Shown piece after piece: positions 23,724 to 33,654 of a stretch of 64,000 nucleotides of DNA; within the stretch, counting starts at the first letter, position 1; every line of letters starts with the position of its first letter. A program made the translations under genes and the position numbers. The notes beneath the pieces were generated by a model. It was not told where the DNA came from, ran no database searches, and saw only the letters and a list, made by a program, of their open reading frames with translations. The stretch comes from Babylonia areolata. Taxonomy: Eukaryota > Mollusca > Gastropoda > Neogastropoda > Buccinidae. The stretch spans positions 16,682,747-16,746,746 of the forward strand of contig NC_134883.1 of the NCBI RefSeq assembly GCF_041734735.1, read 5' to 3'.

Positions 23724-24117
23724 CTGCACAACACACACACACACACATATACATATATATCTCATCCATCAGTTCTTCAGGCTTGTGGCGCCATGTTTTT
23801 GTACTTGGAATTCAGCATCAAGAGTACCTTTACGTCCCCTGTGGATTTCCATCCCCTTTGACTGACCCCTGTATGCCATGTCTGCCATTTTTTCCACTTG
23901 TAAATTCCAAGAAAATGTTCAAATTAGTATTTTCGTTTAAAATTCTGGTTTCCCACTTCAGTTTTCTGCTCGTGCCGTTTTGATTTTTAGAGACATTTTC
24001 GTTCTGACAAAGGACAGAGAGGCCCTGTGGACTGCTCTTTGCTGGAGCAACAGTGCTTCCTGTCAGCTGTGGGTCTCAAGCCCTTAGAAGTAAACAGGTA
24101 GTATCCCTGGGGAAAAA
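23724..24117 (-). other. Unique part of intron 7
   Basis: CA and TA dinucleotide runs near 23730-23760, then unique sequence; no gene seen. Confidence 0.45.
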
Positions 24118-25147
24118 TTCCCCACCCACCATGACCCACAATGATCCACCACGACCCATCATGACCCACCATGTACCACAACACACCATGACCCACAACG
24201 ACCCACCACAACCTACAACGACCCACCATGACCCACCACAACCTACAACGACCCACCACAACATACAACGACCCACCACAACCTACACCGACCCACCATG
24301 ACCCACCACAACCTACACCGACCCACCACAACCTACACCGACCCACCACAACCTACAACGACCCACCATGACCCACCACAACCCAAAATGACCCACCACA
24401 ACCCACAACAACTCACCACAACCCACAACGACCCAACATGACACATCTCAACCCACCATGACCCACCCCAACCCACCATGACCCACCCCAACAACCCACC
24501 ATGACCCACCCCAACAACCCACCATGACCCACCCCAACAACCCACCATGACCCACCACAACCCAGCATCACACACCCCAACCCACCACGACCCACCCTAA
24601 CCCACCACGACCCACCCCAACCCAGCATGACACACCTTGACCCACCACAACCCACCATGACACACCACAACCCACCCCAACCCACCATGACCCACCACAA
24701 CCCACCAAGACCCACCCCAACCCAGCATCACACACCCCAACCCACCATGACCCACCACAACCCAACATGACCCACCCCAACCCAGCATGACCCACCCCAA
24801 CCCACCATGACCCACCCCAACCCACCATGACCCACCCCAACCCAGCATGACACACCTTGACCCACCACAACCCACCATTACACACCCCAACCCACCATGA
24901 CCCACCCCAACCCAGCATGACACACCCCAACCCACCACAACCCACCATGACACACCACAACCCACCCCAACCCACCATGACACACCCAACCCACCACAAC
25001 CCACCAAGACCCACCCCAACCCACCCCAACCCACCAAGACCCACCCCAACCCACCATGACACACCCCAACCCACCACGACACACCACAACCCACCATGAC
25101 ACACCACGACTGACCATGGCACACCCCAACCCACCATGACCCAGCAT
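24118..25147. repeat. 10/20-bp minisatellite in intron 7
   Basis: Built of CCCACCACAA and CCCACCATGA decamers, commonly CACCCCAACCCACCATGACC. On the gene's strand it is GGTGGGTTGGGGTGGGTCAT-like, strongly G-rich. It starts about 20 bases after the exon 7 donor. Confidence 0.95.
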
Positions 25148-25166
25148 GATTCCCTGGCCCCCTCAC

Positions 25167-25423
25167 CCTTGAGCAGGAAGGGTCTGGCACCACTGGAGGG
25201 CCGTCGTTTGAAGGCCAGCAGGAAGACAGCGTTGATGAACTTCAGGATGTTGTCCAGCGTCATGTCCATCATGGGCTGCACAATGTTGCCCACCTCCTGG
25301 AACGGCATGCCCTTCACCACGGGCATGTTGGTGATGCGCCGGATGCTGTCGCCACACTGGAGGATCCTGAGGTCCTCGTCCATCACCAGGTGGTAGGGAA
25401 AGGCCGAGCAGAAGTCGTCAGCC
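25167..25423 (-). CDS. GUCY1B2: sGC beta2-like exon 7 (HNOBA/PAS-like)
   Basis: Longest internal exon, residues 227-312. Reads ADDFCSAFPYHLVMDEDLRI, with downstream PMMDMTLDNILKFINAVFLL and FLLKG. FCxAFPxHLxxDxDL opens the haem-NO-binding-associated (HNOBA) domain that mediates dimerisation in soluble cyclases. Acceptor tttcag|GGCTG; donor AAGG|GTGAGG. Both sides are array-flanked: a 55-bp array repeats the acceptor, and a G-rich array starts about 20 bases after the donor. Confidence 0.93.
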
Positions 25424-25775
25424 CTGAAAGCACACAGGTGGTCACTGTTATTGTTGTCATCACTGTGCGGCACAGCCCTGGAGTAACACTGGTAGTCACT
25501 GTTATTGTCACCTTGTGTGGTACAGCCCTGGGGGCACAAAGTGGACATTGTTATTGTTATCGTCACCTTGTGTGGTACAGCCCTGGGGGCACAAAGGTGG
25601 TCATTGTTATTGTTATCGTCACCTTGTGTGGTACAGCCCTGGGGGCACAAAGTGGACATTGTTATTGTTATCGTCACCTTGTGTGATACAGGCCTGGAGT
25701 CACACAGGTGGTCACTGTTATTGTTATCGTCACCTTGTGCGGCACAGCCCTGGGGCCACAAAGGTGGTCACTAAA
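25424..25775 (-). repeat. 55-bp tandem repeat carrying the exon 7 acceptor
   Basis: About six copies. On the gene's strand each reads TTTGTGCCCCCAGGGCTG plus ACAATAACAATG blocks; the true acceptor reads TGTGTGCTTTCAGGGCTG. The first copy ends at exon 7 itself. Confidence 0.9.
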
Positions 25776-25779
25776 CAAT

Positions 25780-26702
25780 AATAAGTTTTCTTCTCAATAG
25801 AACTCAGTCCGTCCGCTTTCATTCTGCCCACTCTTCTCTAAAATCTACTTCTACTGGTGCACCCCAAGGTACAGTGCTGTCCCCTGTTCTTTTTACACTG
25901 TACACAAATGACTGCAGAGGCACGGAGGAAACTCCTGTCATAAAATATTCTGATGATTCAGCAATTGAAGATCTGTCCAACTCTGATGCTATTTATTTCA
26001 GTGAAATTAAAAAGTTCTGTTCCTGGTGTGAGAAAAACTATCTGGATCTCAACGTATTGAAAACAAAAGAAATGTTAATAGATTTTCGGAAAGACCCCTT
26101 GCCTGTAGCTGACCTTGTTATTGATGGTCAAACAGTGGAGAGGGTCAATGAATATAGATATTTAGGGGCCATCTTAGACAATAAGCTGACTTTTGACAGA
26201 AATGTTGATTCCATTCATAAGAAATGTCAATCTAGAATTTTTTGTTTACAGAAGCTTAGAAATGTTGGTATAAATTCAAATATTCTTCAAAGTTATTATC
26301 GATGTTGTATCGAGTCTGTGCTTACAGTTTCATTTATGTGCTGGTATGGAAGTTTGGGAGTGAGGAGTAAGCGTGTTTTGAACGATGCCATGAGTGTATG
26401 CAGTAAAATTGTGGGAGTGAAACAAGCTAGTATGCAAGAGCTGTATGAAAGTCGAGTGGTTAAAAAAAGCAGGCAGATAGCAACTGACGACACCCATATT
26501 TTAGCAAAGTATTATGAGCTGTTGCCATCAGGACGACGCTACAGAACTTTTAAGTTGAAATCCAGAGCTCTGAAGACTTTTATTCCACGTTCAATCCACC
26601 TTTTAAATTCTTGAGAACTCTGTGTGTGTGTGTGCGCGCGCGCACTCTCATGTGAGACGTGTGAAAGTCCGTGCATGATAGGCTGTACCTTGTTCTAGTT
26701 GT

Positions 26703-26747
<45 letters not shown>

Positions 26748-27390
26748 ACTGAGCTTAAAACGTGACAATTGGTTATAATGAATGTGCAATATGTAGGAAG
26801 AATAATGTGCAATATGCAGGATGAATGTACAATGAATATGTCTAATGCTAACGTCCATATTCTAAATATATTTCTGTTTAATAATTACGATGTAATAATT
26901 AACTGCAATGTTTTTAAAAGCGAATATGTGAAATGCTTTTATTTGAGAACATATGTTTATTACTCTTGTTTGATCAAGTTATCTGCGTGTGTGGGGTGGG
27001 GTGGGGGGGTGCGGCGCGGGGGGGTGCTGATTATCTGGTTGTGGTTTTCCGCAATTCATCTTTATTCTTATCTTATCTGTCTATTATAATCAATGTGCAG
27101 TATAGTAGGCTATGTTTATAATTATATTCAAATAATGTTTCTTAATTCTTTCTGTTTTTACATTAAGAATACTAGTTATTACCTGCAGTGTGTGGATGTA
27201 TGTATGAAACGATGTATGTGATATTTTTTACATTTGTATCTTCGTAATATTTGTTGGGGCTGTTGTTGGCTTTTACAGTTATGGTCCCCAAGTTGTTTAC
27301 TTGTCTATGTTGTGATAATGCACCTGACCAAATTTCTCCAGGTGGAGATAATAAAGTTATTCTTATCTTATCTTATCTTATCTTAAACAA
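25780..27390 (+). mobile_element. 5'-truncated CR1/L2-like LINE with TCTTA tail
   Basis: An open RT frame from about 25782 to 26614 reads STGAPQGTVLSPVLFTLYTN, then IKYSDDSAIEDL (the YxDD motif), LGAILDNKLTFDRNV, and ends FIPRSIHLLNS before a stop. A 3' UTR of about 770 bases follows, with a GT run at 26700-26745, then AGATAATAAAG and (TCTTA)n. No stop breaks the retained frame, so the copy looks fairly young. It is 5'-truncated inside RT and lies antisense in intron 6. Clade is assigned from memory of L2/CR1-type RT. Confidence 0.85.
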
Positions 27391-27419
27391 TACCATGCTT
27401 TCAGTTATTCATGGTACAC

Positions 27420-28300
27420 ACTGCACATTTCACCCCCAGAAATTCTGCAAACATTTGCCCGAAGAGTTTTGAATGTTCACATCTCCAAAATACGTATTCA
27501 ATGCTGTCCTTTTAATTGTCTCAAAAATCACAATAGTTATTATTCACCTCCCACATTTCTTTCGGAATGATATTTGTTGCAAGTATTCTATGTAATATAC
27601 GAACGTAGAGCAAATTCAATTTAATATCTTGAATTTTACTCATTTCATAAAATGGCCTCTTCCACAAAAGTTTTGTTTCCAATTTCTCAGACCACTTTGG
27701 ACAAGAATTAGGAAGTTTGTCTGATGTCATGGAATAATCTAGTCCCTTTAGGCACCCAATACATTCATTTCAGCGTACTGGGGGTATCATGTGTACAGTT
27801 GTCTGGCATGTTCAACTTTGTGTGTTGTATATATTTTGTGATGGACATCAAATGCCATAAAATGTACATTCATTCCATATTTCCTCTTGTGAGGAAAGTC
27901 CCGTCACTTGTCAAAAAATGTGCACCTTTAAGAAACCACTGCTTATAATTTATCACGTTAGCTTTAATTTATATATCATTATTAAAGAATATTGTTCTGA
28001 CAGTAGCTCTGTTTGTGACTGTGGCTTTGTGTGACTGCCAAACTGACTATTGGCCTTAAATGTATGTTTCCAAAACAAGTTATCTTGGTATTTTTGCTGG
28101 GCAAAGGACCATATTTTTATTTTTCTATTTCAGATAAAGCTGGACACGTTTCCATGGCAATATTTTTCCACTTATGTTTAGTTGTTTTCAATTTCCTTAT
28201 CCAAGTGAGTTTACATGCTGAAATACATTTCATATCTGGTATATTTATCCTCCATTTATGATACTTTTTGTAGCCGTGTTTCTGCTGTTTGGGCACTGCT
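27420..28300 (-). mobile_element. Degraded LINE ORF2 C-terminus
   Basis: Minus-strand pieces in more than one frame: KWRINIPDMK, CKLTWIRKLKTTKHKWKN, then LKLLYVRILHRILATN-like text and a Cys/His end (CDF, SIEYVFWRCEHS). These match the region after RT in many LINEs. Frames are broken. Confidence 0.55.
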
Positions 28301-29130
28301 ATCACCTTGGTGTTGGCAATAACTGACACTGGACTACCTGGGGTGTCATTGTCATGTTATCACTTCGTGCGGTACTGCTATCACTTTGGTGTTGGCAATA
28401 ACTGACACTGGACTACCTGGGGTGTCATTGTCATGTTATCACTTTGTGCGGTACTGCTATCACTTTGGTGTTGGCAATAACTGACATTGGGATACCCGGG
28501 GTGTCATTGTCATGTTATCACTTCGTGCGGTACTGCTATCACTTTGGTGTTGGCAATAACTGACATTGGGATACCCGGGGTGTCATTGTCATGTTATCAC
28601 TTCGTGCGGTACTGCTATCACTTTGGTGTTGGCAATAACTGACACTGGACTACCTGGGGTGTCATTGTCATGTTATCACTTCGTGCGGTACTGCTATCAC
28701 TCTGGTGTTGGCAATAACTGACATTGGGACTACCCGGGGTGTCATTGTCATGTTATCACTTCGTGCGGTACTGCTATCACCTTGGTGTTGACAATAACTG
28801 ACACTGGACTACCCGGGGTGTCACTGTCATGTTATCACTTCATGCGCTACTGCTATCACCTTGGTGTTGGCAATAACTGACACTGGGATACCCGGGGTGT
28901 CACTGTCATGTTATCACTTCATGCGGTACTGCTATCACCTTGGTGTTGACAATAACTGACACTGGGATACCTGGGGTGTCATTGTCATGTTATCACCGTG
29001 TACAGCAGTGATTGCACTTTGATGACGGCCATAAAACACTGGGCTGCCACCCACCTGGTGCACTTCTCTCATGCTATCACCATGTACAGCACTGATATCA
29101 CCTTGGTGACGGCGAATAACTCTGTTCAGG
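28290..29130. repeat. 79-bp tandem repeat, about 9 copies plus diverged edge
   Basis: Unit: TATCACTTTGGTGTTGGCAA, TAACTGACACTGGACTACCT, GGGGTGTCATTGTCATGTTA. Adjacent copies differ at few positions; the right edge (29000-29130) is strongly diverged. Confidence 0.95.
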
Positions 29131-29514
29131 ATCACGCTGTCTATGCTGGTGCTGAAGAATTCCACAGCAAGAACAAAGACAAGGACGACAACGATGACAG
29201 CCTGCTATCTAGCTAGCTTACTTCTATACCACAACACTGCCACCACCACACAAACCTGGCCATGGCTTTCACAATACATGCAAGCCTGTGCAACGCTACT
29301 TACTGATCATCAGCACTAACATATGAACCAACAGACCACAACATGTAAACGGACGTACGAACGTACGTGATTGGAAATCAAAAACCTGGCTACCGTTGAA
29401 AATAATAAACAATCAGACAGTTTGTGCAGAAAGACGACATCAAAGACAGCAATGTCTGGACAGTGTCAAGCAGGATCCAGTCATTGACACGCTAGTTTCC
29501 ACCCACCTCTCTAC
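29131..29514. other. Unique spacer in intron 6
   Basis: No gene or repeat recognised. Confidence 0.4.
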
Positions 29515-29930
29515 ACTGACCGGAGGAACATAATACAGCTGTCCACCACTGGAGGAACATAATACAGCTGTCCACCACTGGAGGAACATAACACGGCTGT
29601 CCACCACTGGAGGAACATAACACGGCTGTCCACCACTGGAGGAACATAATACGGCTGTCCACCACTGGAGGGGCATAACACAGCTGTCCACCACTGGAGG
29701 AACATAACACGGCTGTCCGCCACTGGAGGAACATAACATGGCTGTCCACCACTGGAGGAACACAGCTGTCCACCACTGGAGGGGCATAACACGGCTGTCC
29801 GCCACTGGAGGAGCATAACACGGCTGTCCACCACTAGGAACATAACACGGCTGTCCACCACTGGAGGGGCATAACACAGCTGTCCACCACTGGAGGAACA
29901 TAACACGGCTGTCCACCACTGGAGGAACAG
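29515..29930. repeat. 29-bp minisatellite, about 14 copies
   Basis: Unit: GGAGGAACATAACACGGCTG then TCCACCACT. Confidence 0.96.
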
Positions 29931-30597
29931 GAAACATAGAACGTCAACTGTTACAGATCACGTGCCATCCCACCCTCAACACATGCACACAGGCACAGAC
30001 ACACATACACACATTCAACAATGGTACATCGACACAGCAACACAGCACGTGCTATGACACAACATCAAAGACTTAAAAACGGGAAAAATAGATAAAAGAA
30101 AGACCGGAAAAGGGGAAATACAGAAAGGACAGAAAAACAGAAAGAAGCAAAGAGAAAAAGAAGGAAAGAAAGAAGGCAAGAAAGAAAGACAGAAGGAAAA
30201 ACGAGAGGAAAGACAAAAGGAAACCAAAGGGGAAAGAAGAAAAAGCAGAAAGACAGAAAGCCAAAGGCCCAGGACAAAGTGGCACATTCCTGTCAGCTGA
30301 CAGTGGTGCAGAGACCGTGGGTTGCACGTGCACTGTCCACTAACCTTCACCTTGACCTGATCCCTCCCATTCATAACCGCTCCGTCATGAGTGTTGAGTT
30401 TTTCATTTCAAATGACATCTGTTTTAACATGGACCCGGATATCGCTTCACGTCAGCACCAACAGTTTCCGAAGAAGTCTGGTCTGTGTTCAGGTCATTGA
30501 TAACAACTAGCACTGCACTTCTCCTCTCACACTGCCTTTGGTGTTGTTTTTAAAGAAAGGTAGAAAGAATTGAATAAACTTATTCGGCACTGGGATC
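29931..30597. other. Purine-rich spacer in intron 6
   Basis: From 30070 to 30265 the plus strand is almost all A/G (AAAGAA/GAAAG). No gene seen. Confidence 0.45.
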
Positions 30598-30599
30598 AA

Positions 30600-30992
30600 G
30601 TGGAGTGATGGCCTAGAGGTAACGCGTCCACCCAGGAAGCGAGAGAATCTGAGCGCGCTGGTTCGAATCACGGCTCAGCCACCGATATTTTCTCCCCTTC
30701 CACTAGACCTCGAGTGGTGGTCTTGACGCTAGTCATTCGAATGAGATGATAAACCGAGGTCCCGTGTGCAGCATGCACTTAGTGCACGTAAAAGAACCCA
30801 CGTCAACAAACGGGTTGTTCCTGGCAAAATTCTGTAGAAAAATCCACTTCGATAGGAAAAAAACAAACAAACTGCAGGCAGAAAAAAAAGGGTGATGCTG
30901 TAGTATAGTGACGAGCTCTCCCTGGGGAGAGCAGCCCAAATTTCACACAGAGAAATTTGTTGTGATACAAAGAGAAGTACAATGCAATACCA
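30600..30992 (+). mobile_element. SINE family A, full length
   Basis: Head TGGAGTGATGGCCTAGAGGT with B-box GGTTCGAATCA; central GATAAACCGAGGTCCCGTGT; tail CTCCCTGGGGAGAGCAGCCC and AGAGAAATTTGTTGTGATAC. The cleanest copy of the family here. Confidence 0.92.
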
Positions 30993-31204
30993 ATACAAGT
31001 TCTGTGAACTTGTGCAATCTGTGTATGTGCCATTTTATGTGGTGCCATTTTGTCCTGTGCCCCAGTGAGGTGGGTGCCACTGCCGACCTGAACCACTGGA
31101 CCAGGGACGACGAGGCTGCAGGGTGCAGGGGGGGTGACTGGTCCACACAACTGCCACTGCTGTGGACAAGTTTGCACGTGTTGCCAGCATCGGGAAATAC
31201 AGAT

Positions 31205-32375
31205 GTGAGACAGTTTAGCTCGTCACTATCAGTCACTGACGCCAGTGTCTAACGTCTTGTGACCAGTGTTGATGTGATGTAACTGACTTCTGTTAGTAAA
31301 CTGACGTCAGTGTCTAACGTCTTGTGACCAGTGCTGATGTGATGTACCTGACTTTTGTTAGTAAACTGACGTCAGTGTCTAACGTCTTGTGACCAGTGTT
31401 GATGTGATGTAACTGACTTCAGTTAGTAAACTGACGTCAGTGTCTAACGTCCTGTGAACAGTGTTGTTGTGATGTAACTGACTTCTGTTAGTAAACTGAC
31501 ATCAGTGTCTAACATCTTGTGACCAGTGGTGGTGTGCTGTAACTGACCTCTGCCAGTGTCAGACGTCCTGTTTACAGTGGTGGTGTGGTGTAACTGACCT
31601 CTGTCAGTGTCTGACGTCCTGTTTACAGTGGTGGTGTGGTGTAACTGACCTCTGTCAGTGTCAAACGTCCTGTTTACAGTGGTGGTGTGGTGTAATGTCA
31701 AACGTCCTGTTTACAGTGGTGGTGTGGTGTAACTGACCTGTCAGTGTCTGACGTCCTGGTTACAGTGGTGGTGTGGTGTAACTGACCTGTCAGTGTCTGA
31801 CGTCCTGTTTACAGTGGTGGTGTGGTGTAACTGACCACTGTCAGTGTCTGACGTCCTGTTTACAGTGGTGGTGTGGTGTAACTGACCACTGTCAGTGTCT
31901 AACGTCCTGTTTACAATGGTGGTGTGGTGTAACTGACCTCTGTCAGTGTCAAACGTCCTGTTTACAGTGGTGGTGTGGTGTAACTGACCTGTCAGTGTCT
32001 GACGTCCTGTTTACAGTGGTGGTGTGGTGTAACTGACCACTGTCAGTGTCTGACGTCCTGTTTACAGTGGTGGTGTGGTGTAACTGACCACTGTCAGTGT
32101 CTGACGTCCTGTTTACAATGGTGGTGTGGTGTAACTGACCTCTGTCAGTGTCTAACGTCCTGTTTACAGTGGTGGTGTGGTGTAACTGACCTCTGTCAGT
32201 GTCTAACGTCCTGTTTACAGTGGTGGTGTGGTGTGACTGACCTCTGTCAGTGTCTAACGTCCTGTTTACAATGGTGGTGTGGTGTAACTGACCTCTGTTA
32301 GTGTCTAACGTCCTGTTTACAGTGGTGGTGTGGTGTAACTGACCTCTGTTAGTGTCTAACGTCCTGAAGGAACAT
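31205..32375. repeat. 51-bp minisatellite with a longer subfamily, about 22 copies
   Basis: Unit: TGTCTAACGTCCTGTTTACA, GTGGTGGTGTGGTGTAACTG, ACCTCTGTCAG. The first five copies are longer and several carry ACTGACGTCAGTG, i.e. a TGACGTCA octamer. Confidence 0.95.
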
Positions 32376-33235
32376 TGTTGGTCATTGTGTCAACAGCGAG
32401 GTTGTGGTCTAATTGACCACACAGCCTCATTCAGCAACAACTACCATCTTTACATTTGTCCCAAAATTCAACAGGCCAGCATAGCTGTGCACAGTCCCAG
32501 ATACGAAATCTCACAATGAAATGAAATGGCCAAGGTAACGAAAGTGAAAGTCATTAAAATCAGGGGAAAGTGTAACCTGTTTAGTTTGCATATATAAACA
32601 ACACGAACAGCACTGGTATACAATGAAAAGCACACACGATTTCCTATTTCTGGCAGCATCACCACGAATTCCTGCTTTGGTAACATTGCTACACAAAACA
32701 CAATGAAAAGCACACACGATTTCCTATTTCTGGCAGCATCACCACGAATTCCTGCTTTGGTAACATTGCTACACAAAACACAATGATAAGCACACACGAT
32801 TTCCCACTTTAGCAGCAATACCACATAAAAGAGCACAGTAAGCACTCGCGCCGCTCTCGATCATATCAAACGAGCGTGTGCGCGCGCACACACACACACA
32901 CACACACACAGTGTCAGCTTCCCTCCCCCTCCGCCCCCAACCTCACTCTCTTCAAACGACAACACAATATCAGAAGTGCATCAACTGACCACAAACCACC
33001 TCTCAGAACCACAGCTGGTACAGGACAACAGAACCGGACACAGGGGAGGAAGAAATAATAACACCTAACCTGCACATCATGTCATGGAAAAATGACAAAG
33101 ATAATCAGTTCATACTACTGGTATGGAAAACAAGAGACAAAGCCCTCATGACTCACTTGTGCTTCGCGCTTTATCCAGTAAAGGAATCATGAGGAGAAAA
33201 AAAGATTAAGAATTCATCAAAAAAGTGTTCAATAT
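32376..33235. other. Spacer with an 81-bp tandem duplication
   Basis: 32627-32815 holds about 2.3 copies of a unit with CACACACGATTTCCTATTTC and GCATCACCACGAATTCCTGC. A CA run lies at 32878-32910. No gene seen. Confidence 0.6.
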
Positions 33236-33481
33236 CAGTTTCAGTTTCACTTTCTCAAGGAGGCGTCACTGCGTTCGGACAAATCCATACACGCTACACC
33301 ACATCTGTTGAGCAGATGCCTGACCAGCAGCATAACCCAACGCGCTTAGTCAGGCCTTGAGTGCATGCTTACATATTTGTGTACCTATGAAAGTGGATTT
33401 CATTTTACGTAATTTCGCCAGAGGACAACACTCTCGTTGCCATGGGTTCTTTTTCAGTGCGCCAAGTGCGTGCTGCACACG

Positions 33482-33512
<31 letters not shown>

Positions 33513-33638
33513 TAGACGCTCAGTTTGATTTTCCAGTCAAACTTAGGAGAAAGGGCGAGAGCGGGATTCGAACCCACACCCTCACGGACTCTCTGTATTG
33601 GCAGCTGAGCGTCTTAACCATTCTGCCACCTTCCTCCT
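33236..33638 (-). mobile_element. SINE family B, full length
   Basis: Minus strand: GTGGCAGAATGGTTAAGACG, B-box GGGTTCGAATCCCGC, the central CGATAAACCGAGGTCCCG shared with family A, then GCGCGTTGGGTTATGCTGCT, CTGGTCAGGCATCTG and CGAACGCAGTGACGCCTCC. It lies directly after the 3' end of the neighbouring LINE. Confidence 0.88.
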
Positions 33639-33654
33639 ATATCAATATCAAATA

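Noticed and set aside
30600-30680. A tRNA gene suggested by A and B boxes
   Set aside because: No acceptor stem pairing seen; the stretch is the head of a multi-copy SINE. The same holds for heads at 4.4, 21.3, 21.8, 33.6, 43.7 and 49.7 kb.
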